Assembly (NCBI GenBank): GCA_027186245.1
Contig: CP114487.1
Location: forward strand, 186,001-250,000
Length of the DNA stretch: 64,000 bases
From: Coriaria nepalensis
Taxonomy: Eukaryota > Streptophyta > Magnoliopsida > Cucurbitales > Coriariaceae
Direction of reading: 5' to 3'
The translations under genes were made by a program, and so were the position numbers. Every line of letters starts with the position of its first letter. Within the stretch, counting starts at the first letter, position 1. Positions 11,259 through 24,600 of this stretch are shown in pieces. The notes beneath the pieces were generated by a model. It saw nothing but the letters and a program-made list of their open reading frames with translations. It was not told the origin of the DNA and ran no database searches.

Positions 11259-12806
11259 ATGGAGAATGGAGCGAATACGAGTAGTGTACGAGACAATGAA
11301 ACGAGGAGCGAGCAGAACCGAGTAGTAGATATTTATCCTCTTAGCTACTACTACTTTGGATCCAAAGAAGCTCTTCCTTTTCAGGACGAGACCTTAGCCG
11401 ATCGTACCCAGAGGATGAAGTTACAGTAAGAAGCATTTCACTACCTAACTTCTTTAGATTCTACTGCGTTGCTTCTAATTTTTCTCGATGATTTACAAAT
11501 TCTCTGTTTTCTGTTGATTTTTTTTTTTTTTTTAAATCCAGCTATGCTACTTATGGAATGAGAACTTGTGTTGAAGCTGTTATTCTGGTTTGTTCTCTGT
11601 TTTTATGCTACTTGAATCTTCCATGATAGCGACAGGGAATCATCAATCGTATATCTATAATCTGATTCTGTACTTATTTGAAGATCAATATAAATCCTTT
11701 GAATTCCATGTCTAAAACTGTAAAGATGGTTAGGAGTCGTCATTCTAATCTCGAGTAGGTAGTAGGTAGTCTATTGGGATCATTTATTTAGTCAAATACT
11801 CTGATCTTGGTGGATGATCAATGTGGTTCTCACATTTTTTTGGAAAGTTCAACATGCTTGATTAGTATAAGGTTCTTGTCAGAATGTTATATTATAAGGA
11901 TTACCAAACAATGTAATAGTTTTATGTAACTGTTATTAAACCAGGTAGAGTTATTTAAACAACCGCATCTGCTGCTATTGCAAGTAAGAAATTCCATTTA
12001 TAAGCTTCCAGGTGGTCGATTGAGTCAGGGTGAATCAGGTAAACGACTACTCTAGCCTGCCCTATCCAATATTTTCTTGAAGAGATGAAAGTTATAAAGG
12101 TGAAAGAACAGTTAGTATACTAACAGCTCATAAATTTTATTTTCTGGGTTTGCTGTTTTCTTTCATAAACGATTTTCAGATATTGATGGCTTGAAACGCA
12201 AATTGTCTAGGAAGCTTTCAGTCGATGAAAATACTGATGGATTTGAGTGGGAGGTATAAAAATGTGTGTTCTATCATCTATCATTTAGTATACTAATTGC
12301 ACTGTAAAGATGTACTTTTTCTTATGTTGTAAAGTATAGGTGGGAGAATGCCTTGGGATGTGGTGGAGGCCAGACTTTGAAACTTTGCTGTATCCGTATT
12401 TGGGTCCGAACATAAAAAACCCTAAGGTGGGGATTCTGTCATGAATTGCTTTCCTTGTGGCCGATAAAGAATCTTACTATTTCTGTAAGCTTTTATTGTT
12501 TTTATCTTTCCTTGATTGTAGGAGTGCATGAAACTTTTTCTAGTGAGGTTGCCAGAAAGTAGGAAGTTCATTGTTCCAAAGAACTTCAAATTGCTTGCAA
12601 TTCCACTATGTCAGGTTCATGAAAACCACAAGGTAATCGTTAGTGAATGGGAATTGTTGATTTCAATTTGAACACGCTAAGAGATGAACCACCACACATA
12701 TGTTTCGTAATTCTATTTTGTTGCAATTTTGCAGACCTATGGACCGATCATAGCTGGTGTTCCTCAGCTTCTGTCCAAATTCTCCTTCAACATTATTGAA
12801 ACTTAA
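11259..12806 (+). CDS. CFIM25: Pre-mRNA cleavage factor Im 25 kDa subunit
   Basis: Seven exons: 11259-11425, 11542-11587, 11945-12038, 12180-12253, 12340-12426, 12523 (or 12522)-12632 and 12735-12806. They give 216 residues when exon 6 begins GAG TGC ATG. The protein reads MENGANTSSVRDNE, VVDIYPLSYYYFGSKEALP, YATYGMRTCVEAVIL, a nudix-like core with IYKLPGGRL and WEVGECLGMWWRPDFETLLY, and ends QLLSKFSFNIIET. CFIm25 (NUDT21) binds UGUA upstream of poly(A) sites as a dimer with CFIm68-type subunits and guides 3'-end choice in the nucleus. Its nudix fold is a binding module without hydrolase activity in known members. This is the orthologue of Arabidopsis At4g29820, next to VIP3 as in Arabidopsis. 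Confidence 0.95.
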
Positions 12807-13566
12807 AAATCTACCCGTTTTCAACATAAGATGATATACATTGAGGTGAGTATTGAACGGACTAAAAACTAGTAATAAGGACACGTTTTATATGAAAATC
12901 ATTGTATATAACATAGCTTAATTGGTGGTGATGATTTTGTAGAACTCAAAATATAGCAATATATATATGTATATACATAGTTATTTGTCAGTTTGATATA
13001 TGAACTTGTATTACATTGTTACTATTATTATACATCTATATCTTGTCAATGTGCTTCTAGATCATATATCTTCCCAAGAAGCCAAGATTCAAGAGGAAAA
13101 AACACAGAGAAATGGGTTTAACTTTTAATAATAATAAGTGGGAAATAGAAAATTCAAACCTCGTGCTCATACTACTACCAACTTTGAATTTATTTGGCAA
13201 AATTGACTCTTCCTACTCACATCATTTAACCAAACAGGAAACTGATAGGTTTTTTTTCCTACATTACTTGTAAAACCACTTACGACAAATCTTATGACAA
13301 GTCTTAACGTTAACCCTCTTTCGATCTTCCCCCCCACAAAATCTCATCCATCATCCATCATCCATCATCCATCATCCATCATCCATCATCCGTCATCCAT
13401 AAAACCGGCGCAAAAAAGATTTTTTTTTTTTGCTTCTTCTTTTTCTTACGAATACAAAGACTTTTTGTATGACTCTGAACTAAAAAAATAATAAATAAAT
13501 TATAAAAATTATAAGCTTTTCAAGCAGCGAAGAGAAAGACAGTGTCGTAGAAGAAGGGGCAGATCA
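12807..13566. other. CFIm25 3' region and MKK promoter
   Basis: No gene. It includes (TA)-rich DNA at about 12950-12990 and the 7-base tandem repeat listed separately. Confidence 0.5.
13345..13400. repeat. 7-base tandem repeat (CATCCAT)n upstream of MKK
   Basis: Eight units of CATCCAT with one variant copy (CCGTCAT), about 170 bases before the MKK start codon. The unit is far too short and has no spacers, so this is not a CRISPR array. Confidence 0.85.
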
Positions 13567-15963
13567 ATGAAGAAGGGAGGCTTAAACCCTGGCCTGAAGC
13601 TCAGTCTTCCTCCTCCCGATGAAGTTTCCTTCGCCAAGTTCCTGTAAAGTTCTCTCTGTTTCTAATGTCCCTGTTTCTTTTTCTTTTTTTCTTCTTCTAC
13701 TTGTTGGTTTCGATTTCCTATCTGGTTGATTGTTGTGGTTTGATTCGGTTTGTAGAACTCAGAGCGGAACGTTTATGGATGGCGATCTGCTTGTTGGAAG
13801 GAATGGCGTCCGAATCGTCTCTCAGAGCGAAGTAGAAGCTGTAAGAACATTTTCATCTTCATTTTGTTTGCCACTTCAGTTTTCATTGATTCTGTTCATC
13901 CGTTGCTGTTTTTGTCCCTCCTGAATTCCTTTCTTTTCTTCTAAATTCTGCTCTATTTAAGCTTCTTTTCTGATGGGTGCATTATTCTTTTCGCTTTTGA
14001 TCTATTTGAAAAACTTGTTTGTTGGATTAGCTCATCTTCTTTGTTCTTGTTTCATTGCTGAGAAAATTCGGCAAAAAAAGTAGAGTGCTGGTTCTAGTTC
14101 CTATTAATGATCTGCAGACAAAGTCACGAAAGAATGAAAATACAAAATAGATCCACTGTATGAATACAATGTATTTTAACATTCTTATAGAATGTAAAAC
14201 CTTAAAAGCAGTTATATTTAGTGTGAAGCTAAGAGGCTCTTAACCTTTGTTGTTTTTGTGGATGCATGTTTTCAGCCACCTCCACCAATTAATCCCTCGG
14301 ACAACCAGCTGAGCTTAGCAGATTTAGATGCGATCAAAGTTATTGGAAAAGGAAATGGTGGAATCGTACAGTTGGTGCAACACAAGTGGACTCGTCAATT
14401 TTTTGCATTAAAGGTCTTTTCTTTTTCTTTGGATACGTCTCATCCTTTGATTCATTTAGCATACTCTGAAAATTTCCACTTGTATACCATAAATGTGGTT
14501 TCATTGTTCTTCTACCCAACGACATCACTGTCTTTGGTACTTTAAATAGTATTCGGAGCCCATTACACTCCCTGAAATTAAAATTTTCTCCTTGTACCAT
14601 TGGCTCTGATTTATTCTGACAAACTCAGGTAATTCAAATGAATGTTGAGGAGTCTTATCGCAAGCAGCTTGGACAAGAACTGAAAATTAATCAATCATCA
14701 CAGTGCCCATATGTTGTAGTCTGTTATCAGTCTTTCTATGAAAATGGTGCAATTTCCATCATCTTAGAGTACATGGATGGGGGATCTCTAGCAGATTTTC
14801 TGAAAAAAGTGAAGAACGTACCAGAGCAATATCTCGCTGGTATTTGTAAACAGGTGGGGATATGAAATCATACCTAAGCTGCTACTACCAATAAACTTCC
14901 AATTAAACATGTTTTTCTTTTCTCCATACGATTTAGGTGCTCCATGGGTTAGTCTACCTTCATCATGAAAAGCATATCATTCACAGAGACCTAAAGCCTT
15001 CTAATCTGCTAATAAATCATAGAGGAGAAGTCAAGATTACCGACTTTGGTGTCAGTGCCATAATGGCAAGTACCTCTGGACAGGCAAATACTTTTGTTGG
15101 CACATACAACTATATGTCTGTAAGTAAATCTACATTGGAAAAAGGAAAAAATCATCTTTACTGCTGTTTTATAACAGTCGCTGTTTCTATTATATACGAA
15201 GACTTACTGCTTTTCTGCAATTATAATCGCAGCCAGAGAGAATTATTGGAAACAACTATGACAACAAAAGTGATATATGGAGCTTGGGATTGGTATTGCT
15301 TGAGTGTGCAACAGGTCAATTTCCCTACCTTCCCCCTGAGAAAGATGAAGGATGGGTCAACTTTTATGAGCTTATGGAAGCCATTGTTGAACAACCACCA
15401 CCAACGCCTCCTTCTAACCAGTTTTCTCAAGAATTCTGCTCATTTATCACTGCATGGTAATGATGAAAATTATGCCGGAATTTTTAAACATCTAGTTTGA
15501 TGGAGTCTGAACTGATGTTTTGTGCTCCACCTTTAGAATTAGTCGATCCTCATTCTTGTTGTCTTCTTTTTAAGTAGTGGAAAAAGCTGATTCAGTTGCC
15601 TTAAACTTTTTATTTTTTCGTGCTATCTAGTTGTCATAAAATGTTTTGTTGAAGTTGGTCTCTAAAGTTCCTCTTATTTGGCTCTCTTGTTTACTACAGC
15701 TTACAGAAGAACCCAAGTGATAGACCCTCGGCACGTGAGCTATTGGTATGAAAAAAAAAAAAAAGGAAAAAAAAAAAGCTTCATCTTTCCATTTACTATA
15801 TACTTGATCAAGCAAGATGATGCTGACTGGATACGCTAGATCTAATTATCTTCTTTCATACTGAATTTTTCAGGCACATCCATTCATCAATAACTTTAAA
15901 GAAGAGTCAAATGATCTAGCATCTTACTTCACAAATGCAGGATCTCCGTTAGCAACATTCTAA
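13567..15963 (+). CDS. MKK2: MAP kinase kinase of the MKK1/MKK2 group
   Basis: Eight exons (13567-13643, 13756-13840, 14276-14413, 14629-14853, 14937-15119, 15233-15456, 15700-15745, 15874-15963) give 355 residues. The start [15 protein letters not shown] is a D-type MAPK docking site (basic residues then L-x-L). P-loop GKGNGG at 78-83, ATP lysine K100, catalytic HRDLKPSN with D193, DFG at 211-213. The plant activation-loop pattern S/T-x5-S/T fits T221 and T227, and the C-terminus is [15 protein letters not shown]2 phosphorylates MPK4 and MPK6 in cold, salt and immune signalling downstream of MEKK1. Position beside CFIm25 matches Arabidopsis At4g29810. Outside Brassicaceae one gene often stands for both MKK1 and MKK2, so the symbol denotes the group. 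Confidence 0.94.
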
Positions 15964-16599
15964 TCCTATATGGTAAGTGAAAATATCTTTCTCATCAATC
16001 TTTACTTATTGTATTTATTTAATTCCTTCCAAATTGTATAAATTTGATAGCGATTAGGATCTTTGTTGATAAACTAAAGTACAATTAACCGTCATTTATC
16101 AACCCGATTCTGTTTATTGTTTAGCATCCGTTCACAAATCAATAGCATATAAAATCATGGGAGAAGAAGCTCTTGGAGATTCATCATGGATTATAAGGGA
16201 TGGATAATCTTACGGTTTTGGAGCATCTCGAAAAGGTTGAATTCCAGCCTCTCAAACATTTGAAGTGCTAAGAAGTTAATCCGTTCTCTCTGTATTTACC
16301 GAAGTTACCAAGATTGTAATTTGTAAGTTCCATTTTTCCATTGTTCTATCATAAAGTACTACTAGTTGCCATTGTAAGCGATTGTGCTTATATATGTGTA
16401 TGGACGAGCTTGTGGTTTTCGTTTGGAATTGCATCGGACTTTTGCAGGTCATGAACTATACTATGATGTATTTGAAATAAACAATCAAATCAACCCAAAG
16501 CTGATTACAGATGGAATGAGTGGTGTGTTTTATGATTTATTGTGTAATATAATTATTATTTTTCATTATATATCAACTATTTACAGAGTTGTCTTTCTT
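15964..16599. other. MKK 3' region, no further gene
   Basis: The interval contains the MKK 3' untranslated region and then AT-rich DNA. An open frame at 16384-16689 has no family similarity and runs into the antisense of the PP2C relic. Confidence 0.5.
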
Positions 16600-18495
16600 T
16601 TTCTTTGGAACGGACTTGAACTTCCTTTGAGCTTTCAAGTCCATCACTACGACAGTAATATTATCTTTGCTTCCCTTCTGGAGAGCTAAGCTGCCTTAAG
16701 AGATACTCTGCTGCACTTTGAATAGCTGGATCAACCCCTTCACCACCTCTCTCGCCTGAAAAGCTCTCCCCATTCTTTTTGTGCCAAAGAAGGATCCGCT
16801 TTTTTGCTAAATCACATGCTTCCTCATTTGTCAGCACATCCCATAATCCACCACTTGCTAGGATAAGACATTCATCTTCCTTCATTCAGGGAACACACAT
16901 CACTTCTGGATCGGGTATTACATACAGTTTCAAGTACCTATAACCTAAAAGCAAATAAAAAATCTAATGTTTTTGCGATCACAAAGATGGAAGAAAATGT
17001 ATAAAGTTAGTCTTTAGCTGTTTTTATAATGCCTAAGGATCTTGACATTGCTAAGACGCCTAGCACCTGGGGTCTGTCCCACTGTATGACTTTCCCGCTG
17101 GCTACTTCTGTTCTTGCATGCTCATCTTCTCTATCTGGCTGGAACCAGTACATAAAATGTAAATAAGCAGTAGTTAACTTACTATAGACAAGAATCGGTA
17201 ATTTGCGGCAAAACCATAGTGAATGAGGATATTCATGCTAAAGCTAACATGTGGGCTTACTTTGTGATCTACCGACAATGGGAACGGAACTTTTCCACAG
17301 TATAAAACCGCTCTAGAATCTCCACAGTTTGCAACTATAATGTGAGTCTAACAACTGCCACCACGGCAGTTGAACCAACAGTTTAGGGGCAATATGCCGG
17401 ACTAGCCTCAGATTTCTAGGAATCACTCTCTTTAACAGTAACTTTTAGAAAGCAGTTGGTGAAAATGTTCTTCCATTGTTCATCATTGAAGCTGCACTTT
17501 GCAATCTCTATCTCCTCCACCAAAGCTGAATGAATTCGTTCTCCGCAATAGTCAGCAACCTATGGAAGTAGACAATATCCACCAATTAGAATAATGCGCA
17601 CTTCAATGAAAATCAAAGAAAACAACTTTTTGAGTGAAATCCAAAAGAAAATGAAATAAGCCAGGCATATCATACCTGAATGCCTCCGTGCCCATCATAG
17701 ACCTCAAGAAATGGGCATCCATACGACGTAGATTTTAATGTTTTCTGTTAATTCCGATATCGTCCTCAAGCATATGGGTAGCAAACTGTGAAAAGCGGGG
17801 TAAACTAATACAATCATCTTCCATTTCGGGACGCCTCCCACCAAATAGATGTAAGCCTCCAAGGGGTTCACGGTCCAATCTAACAATACTATTACTGTTT
17901 GTTCGGCATATCTTCTTTCCTTGGTGCACATCAAGATCAAGTACTAAAGTAGATGTATCTGGATTAGATGGATAAGATCCGCTGTAATCTTTTTCTTCTC
18001 CTACATGATCTGGCAAACCCACCATGTCTATGACATATTTTCCCAATTCAGATTTGAGATTTGATTCCTCCCTCGAATTGGGTTTCCTGATAATTTGGGA
18101 TCTACAAAGATTCTATGTTTCCTCACCATGAATGATTGATCTTGCTTCAGAAGCAGAGAGTGAGAAGAACCTTGGAAGCGATTAGTGGTAGTACCACTTA
18201 AAGACAAAGGCTGGTTAGTAGTTTCAGTCAATATGTTCCTACTATTCATACTCCGCTCTCTTTCGGAAACAATATTCGAGAAAATGGGTCTTTTTCCAGT
18301 CTTTGGACTATAACGAATACAATCTGGGATCCATTTCCACTAGAAATATTGGATTCACCAGGAATAGCATTATTTGGCTTCATTGTAAACAAGTTTGCTG
18401 AGTTCGCAATCTCCCTCTGAGTAGTACTTGCTGCTGATTCATCAAAGGCCAAACTACTTAGATTTCCGATCTTTTTACTCACATAGGTTCGTTCA
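16600..18495 (-). pseudogene. Clade A PP2C (ABI1-type) pseudogene
   Basis: Pieces of an ABI1/HAB1-type protein phosphatase lie in the right order with introns kept. From upstream: RRPEMEDDCISLPRF near 17830, then DGHGGIQ, VADYCGERIHSALVEEIE, VGSTAVVAVV, HIIVANCGDSRAVLYCGK, PDREDEHARTE, VLGVLAMSRSL, YVIPDPEVMCVP, KEDECLILAS, EEACDLAKKRILLWHKKN and SKDNITVVVMDLKAQRKFK. Lesions: one base lost just before DGHGG (about 17710); frame change at about 17340; in-frame TGA at 16886-16888; the metal-binding Asp of LASDG replaced by Gly (codon 16850-16852); frame change at about 16697. These phosphatases bind ABA receptors and hold SnRK2 kinases off. This copy cannot make an active enzyme. ABI1 (At4g26080) sits beside MKK1 (At4g26070) in Arabidopsis, so the location looks ancestral. 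Confidence 0.9.
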
Positions 18496-19971
18496 GTTTA
18501 AGCTTTCGATCTATACAAGTAAAAAGTATACGGATTTTATCTAGTCAGTGTCCTGCTTCTAGCAGCTATCACATTGAGGATCTATGGTTGGTGGATATGG
18601 TCTGGATTAAAAGTTGAATAGAGAAAGAAGGAAACTATAACAATAAAGGGTAGGGGTTTCTTGGGTCTTAAGTCGGAACAATTTCAGAGTATTGGAATTT
18701 GGATTTTCTTTTTCTCTTCCGTTAATTCATACTTCAACTGATCATCATCTCACGCACTCTCTCTCTCCTACGCTGCTGCTATTATCAGCTGGTAATCCAG
18801 AGATCTCTACCTAATTTGACTTCTCCTTGAACGACTCCATAATGTTTCAGAACATAAAACAAAGAAAGAAGGGTTGCTTGCTTACCGTTTCTGCTAAGCA
18901 GACCTGGAAATTTGCTCCACCATTTCATATGCAACACGTAAGCGAGAAGAAGGAGAGGAAGTGCCCAAGAACAAGAACCTTTATTTAAAAGAAGGAAAAA
19001 AAAAAAAAAAAAGACAATGATGTTTCACGAAAATCGCAGAAGTATCAAGAGAAGTAAGCACACGTGTTAGCATTAAGAAGTTGTTGTACTATGGAGATGA
19101 ACTTTTGTTAAAACATGTCGAAATTTAATTGCTTTGGATATAAAAACAATTATCTAAACAGATACCTTAATTTCATTGTCATTATATATGTTACCCAATA
19201 CAAGTAAAATACTGTTAATTTAGTCCCAAGGTAATAATAGGATAAGGATATTTTTGGACCAAAATCTAAGATAATTTCTTCCAGACAAAAAAAAAGTGTT
19301 CCTTAACTTTAGGTAGGGCCCAACCAATTTAAAATTTTTTATAAAATTACGTGAAATAATAAATATAATTTTTTATATAATAATGTATTATATGATATTC
19401 TTGTAATACTTCATTATTATTATATTCTAGTATTCTACAGGATGTAAGAATAGTACCTCTTGAGTGTTATTATATGATACTAGATCTCCATTATTGATTT
19501 TTCTCCAGGCTGGCATGTTCAACCGCGTTTGACCAGTCATCCCCTAAGACTTTCAAAGATCCACGTAGCCGGATAGCTCTAAAAATATATATATATCTTC
19601 AATTATAAAAATATCATAAATTATTAAATCAGCCCCTCTGTGACACCAAGCTGGTGTCTTACTCATATGATGCTTCTCTTTCATCTGTTTAAGGTGTATA
19701 TATAACTACCACATGAGATCCATCATCATCTCAGGATCCTGCACTAAATGCCCCAAAAACGGTTTTCTTATCTTTCCTAATGAGGATTATCATTCTTCTT
19801 TTGAACACCAGAAGTTTTCTGTCCGACGAAATGCTCTTTCTTGCAGTAGATGTTCTCGCCCATAAAAATCATAATCCCACAATCAAGGAGACATTAGAAA
19901 ACATGTTAGATGCAGACAATTACTACTGGGAGGGTAAAAAGTGGTGCAGCTATTACTGTTCTTCACAATAG

Positions 19972-20020
19972 AGAGAGAGAGAGGGACAGGGAGGAAGGGA
20001 GGAAGGGAGGGAGAGGAAAT
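19972..20020. repeat. GA / GGAA purine tract
   Basis: An imperfect (GA)n run passes into repeated GGAAGGGA units. Low-complexity DNA without other features. Confidence 0.7.
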
Positions 20021-20364
20021 GTACCTTTCGGCATAAGATACGAACCTAATCGCATACTTTGTGTGAGAAATAGGAGTAGCTAGCAAGCCGCATGGACATT
20101 ATTATTGTCTTTAAACAGCAGAAGATGAAACAATAAATGCTTCCATGGTAAGATCACGACAAGATGTTAACAAAACCAAAAATAACAAAGGGCCTATAAT
20201 ATAATGACTATGGATATCAAGTTTCTATCTTAAAGCAATTTGAATCAAATTTTTCTATGGGGTACAAGAATCCACTCGTATTAAGGACTCAAGGATTGCA
20301 AGAAGATGAGATCCGTTCTACATACTTGCTTATCCTTACTCAGCCTCAGGTCTGGGAACAAGAA

Positions 20365-20525
20365 TTAGAGCCCGTTTGGGAGTGCTTAACAAAATGTGCT
20401 TATTATCAACTTGATGCTTATGAAAATAAGCACTAAGAACCTTTTTTTACCAAACATGACAAAGTGCTTATTTTCGCAAAAATAAGCACTTTGACCAAAA
20501 ATAAGCACTTCCAGACGGGCTCTAA
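20365..20525. mobile_element. MITE-like element with terminal inverted repeats
   Basis: A 161-base element starts TTAGAGCCCGTTTGGGAGTG and ends with the near-perfect inverse CACTTCCAGACGGGCTCTAA. Inside, further inverted copies of AAGTGCTTATTTTTG flank the centre, so the single strand would fold into a long hairpin. It has no coding capacity. GAGCCCGTTTGG-type ends are common in plant MITEs. The target duplication is not clear; TTA/TAA may be part of the ends. The superfamily is not assigned. Confidence 0.75.
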
Positions 20526-21670
20526 ACTAATACATAGGAATGAGACTTGGATTATGCATCATGCTTGGCTCGAGGGAGTCCTAGATCTCTTCTGTCTGCC
20601 AGTATCCATGGATAAAGGCATGCTAGTCTCTCTCTATCACAATTTTCATGGCAGAAAATGAAGAGACAGTAATAATATATTCAGTATTCTTTCATATAAC
20701 AGAAACCAATTTTTTTTGCATTAATTGAAAGATCCAAACTTCAACAAAAATGTAGAACTCAAATGAGAAATGCAGGTTAGAGGTTAAATACTTGCCTAGC
20801 AATACAAATCAATCTGGAAATTAGGTACCTTTTTGATGGATGACAACCTAGCAATTAACGTTAGATAGAGATAATCCATAAATTCTAGAAAGCTTGGAAC
20901 CTCTCAAATTATCCCTGCAACTTTATTGGATCCATGATTGTTGTTGATTCTATACATTTCCCTCTTTAGACATTGATAAGCAAATCCGACAGAAATTCGC
21001 AATGAATAAAGTTCAAGAAATAATGAAACACATGGACAAGATTAATCTTCCTATCAGCTGGGTGTAGTAGCCAAAACCTGTGATGAAGCAAAGTACAAGA
21101 GAATAGGAAGGATAGGTAAACAGGATTAGTGTATGCTTTAGCCTAATGAAAGGAATCATCAGCAGTCATACCTTACTCGAGATTGCAGCATCCACGACAA
21201 CTTTAACTGCAGCAGCTGACAGAAAAAACAGTGGCAGAGAATGACATAGGATAGAGAATAGTGGAGTAAATATCTCTATATTTCACTTTGTTACCACGAA
21301 CCAAAAATAAAAACCGAGTTTTATTTGAAATATGAAATGTATGTACAAGAGGGAATGTTCTCCGATTTGTAACAGCTACAGCCAGAATACATTGTTTGCT
21401 GACATATAATAACTAGGACATACTATCTGTACCATGAACAAAAGATCTTTACAGTCATGGTCACCGGCTTAATACATGACAAAATCCCAAATATCAGAAA
21501 TGTTCACTCCAAATCACTTGTGCAGGAGTCTAAAAAGAATCTATAATATACCTAACTGACAACTGTAGACAGGATGATTATGCAAGTGACTAGTTATTTC
21601 TTGATGAGGGGGATTATCTTTCATTTGTCGAGGGTATATCTAACAACAAGACTATACAAAGAACGCAACT

Positions 21671-24600
21671 TTAAACCACCATATTTAAGTCTGAAAGATC
21701 ATCCATTGGAATCTCAAGGCCCATGAAGTCTTGATCTTGTAAACAATCATCGTCAATGTTCAGCCATGAACCCAAATCCTGACCTTGACCATCTAGATCA
21801 TCTGGAACACCTAATACATCCATTCCGGGTAGCTGCAGATGGGACAAGTCAATAGGGTCTTCCAGCATTTCTGAGCCTAACTCATCTTTTTCCTTAGAAT
21901 TGCTACTTAAGTTCATTTCACCTGACTTCACCAAAGTAGGAAATGATGCTCTTGGTTGCTCAGTCTTGCCAAGAAGACCATTTACAGAAACTGAAAGCTG
22001 TGTTTTCTGCTTGGGCTTTGTTTTATTTTTCCTTTCACCCTTGGTATTTGATAATGCTGGACGACCAATTTTAGCAGTTCCATTTCTTGATGCCACTTCC
22101 CTCCCATGTCCCTTACCATCTCTCTCCCTCTCACTTCTCTTTCCCTTTGCACTGCTTGAGAAAGAATTCCCAATACCTGATGGGATACTTGAAGCACCAC
22201 CAACATCATCCAGTAACAATTCTCTCTTCTTAACCCTGTTAGACCACGGATCTTCCCTACCTCTTATTTGCTCTGACTGATAATTTATAGGTGTGAGAAC
22301 ATCAGTAGGATCGTGGCTATCCAAAGTCTGACTAAACTGTAAAGGGCTTTGCTGCGAACCAAGAGGAGCTGCAAAAGAGAGAATAATTAGAAGACAAACC
22401 GAATTCCACAAAGTTATAATAAACATACTAAGAATTGAATAAAAGAAGTTGAAGACAACATAAGCAGGGTCATGGTCACGAAAATCTTGTCAATTAATAA
22501 CTGGAAATGAACACATGTTAAAGTATTAAATATTGAAGACAGAGCAGTTTTTTCCTATATGTTACGGAAAAGGCATCAGAAGTAATACCAGGAACTCCAG
22601 CTTCCACAGAATGGAGGTACGGATATGCTTTTCCAGATTGACCATCTATCTGATCTTCTGGCAGTACACCTCTAAGGCTGGACATCCAAGAAAGAAACAT
22701 ATCCTTGAATAAGGGCTCACTGAAACAACTCTTGCCTGTCTCCTCAAATTTATGGCATCGGTCCAATGTTCTTTTAACAATTGACAAGGCAGCCTGCTTG
22801 GCCAGTTTGTAACTGGAGCCCTTCCCACCAGAGGCATTAGAAACTCTACAAGCCTGTCAAACATGAATTTTACTAATCAACCCACCTAAGGCAAGAAAGG
22901 CCCCGTCTCCTTTTTGTCAATAAGATATGTATCCATTCCATTGAAATTACTAAAAATGAGGACATGAAAAGGTATAAGGAAGAGAACATAAATAAAAAAG
23001 CACGTTGACACATAGAAAATATATATGATATACCACAAGGGAAAAGACACAGAGAGAGAATATTCATATACACAGAATGTGGGGATTAAAATTGAGAAGA
23101 TACCGTGTACTTCTCATAAGTCATCCCTACAAGTTTGTCCATGGCACTTGTTTCAAAATCCCTGTAAAATGGGGACTCTCGTTTATAACTTTGATGCACA
23201 ACATATGGTGATATTACTACAAAGGTGCAAAATTATTTTAAAGGGGAATGGAGGAAAATAATACCTTTCTTGAACCTCTTTTGTTACTGCAGAAACTTGT
23301 AGCAGTTTATCAAGCAAGCCTTTCTTTTTCTGAACCTATAGCATCAATGCAAAAAATCAATAATTCATTATAAAGAACAAAATAGAATAATTTAGTTGGT
23401 TGTTCTCTGAAATTGATGACCCAAGAAAAATAATTATCCTCACTTCATACCATAAATAAACTTGAAAAAAAAAAAAAAAAAAAGATGTAGCGGAACAGAA
23501 AAATTGATTTGACGTAAGCTTTCCTTAGAGATGGCACCAGAATTACCTCTCCATGGTACTTCTCCTCAAGTTTATGAATATCCCCAGTAATTCCTTCATC
23601 CTCCATATGTACAATATCTTGCTGGAAATGCCATCAATGGGCTTTATTAAATGTTACCACAAAAGGATAAACAGCATAAGGTAATTTAAAGCAGGTCCAA
23701 CAAAAGAACGGATCTTGGCATCCACCTTTAGAGCTCATTTTTTGGGTAAAGAAAAAAGAAAGAAAATTTTAACCCTAACGACTGATCCTAAAATCGTCCC
23801 TCATAAAAAATAATTAATTTCTTTTAGGGGGGTCGGTTGGAGTTAGAAGAACAATCACGCGGAAGGTAAACTTACCACTGGTTCAGGAAATATTCCAATG
23901 CTTTGAACTTCTAAAAGAAGCTTTTCATTTAGCCGCATATTATCATACCGAAACTCTGAACACGACATCGGTGCATGGTAAGACGCTAAACCGTTGAGGG
24001 AATGAGAACCATTTGATTTCATCGTTCTGTTTGGGATGCCCATTATATCACTTTCAGCATCATGATTTGGCCTCCAACTGTTATTATGATAGCCATTAAA
24101 AGTAGTATGCCCAGAAAACTGAGAGTTAATTAGTAGTCGTTGGTGATTCAAACTATTTAACTCTGACAGTTCATCCAGCTCAATTTCTGGTTCATATGCC
24201 TCAAATTTGACGTCTTCATTGCCACTGTTACAGACCTCATCTGGAATTAATGCTGCCATGAGCCTCTGATAAAGGGGCACTTCATTATGCCCTCCATAAT
24301 CATTAAGCAAATGTTCCGGAGCATATTCAACACCCATCTCATTTTCAATCAATCCAAACCCATTACTTCCATTACTGCAACCATTTAGATTAGAGGGTCC
24401 TGGAATTGGTGCCTGTGCAGTAGATTCAAGCTCTTCCTGAAAATAGAATGTAAGAAATTTGAATATCCACACATAATTTTAGCTCAAAATATATACATAC
24501 AAAAGCACATACGCTTAATATATACATATACATACTGATTTACATGTAACTTATTTTCTTCTACAAAGGAACCTACTTATTTAAGGTGTCATATTAAGAA

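Larger units (their letters stand above)
18496..21670. other. Intergenic interval with repeats and a MITE
   Basis: No gene can be supported. The first 450 bases may include the old leader and promoter of the PP2C relic (splice-like CTTACC at about 18884). Further on there is a poly-A tract (about 18997-19014), the GA-rich tract and the MITE listed separately, and the 3' untranslated region of the large gene next to 21670. A short stretch at 21182-21214 reads like an exon on the reverse strand (AAVKVVVDAAISSK with splice-like ends), but it cannot be assigned. Confidence 0.5.

Noticed and set aside
13345..13400. CRISPR-like short repeats
   Set aside because: A 7-base unit without spacers in a plant nuclear genome is a microsatellite.
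19640..19760. Possible microRNA precursor around the palindrome GACACCAAGCTGGTGTC
   Set aside because: The palindrome is only 17 bases, and no known plant miRNA sequence or extended fold-back was recognised.
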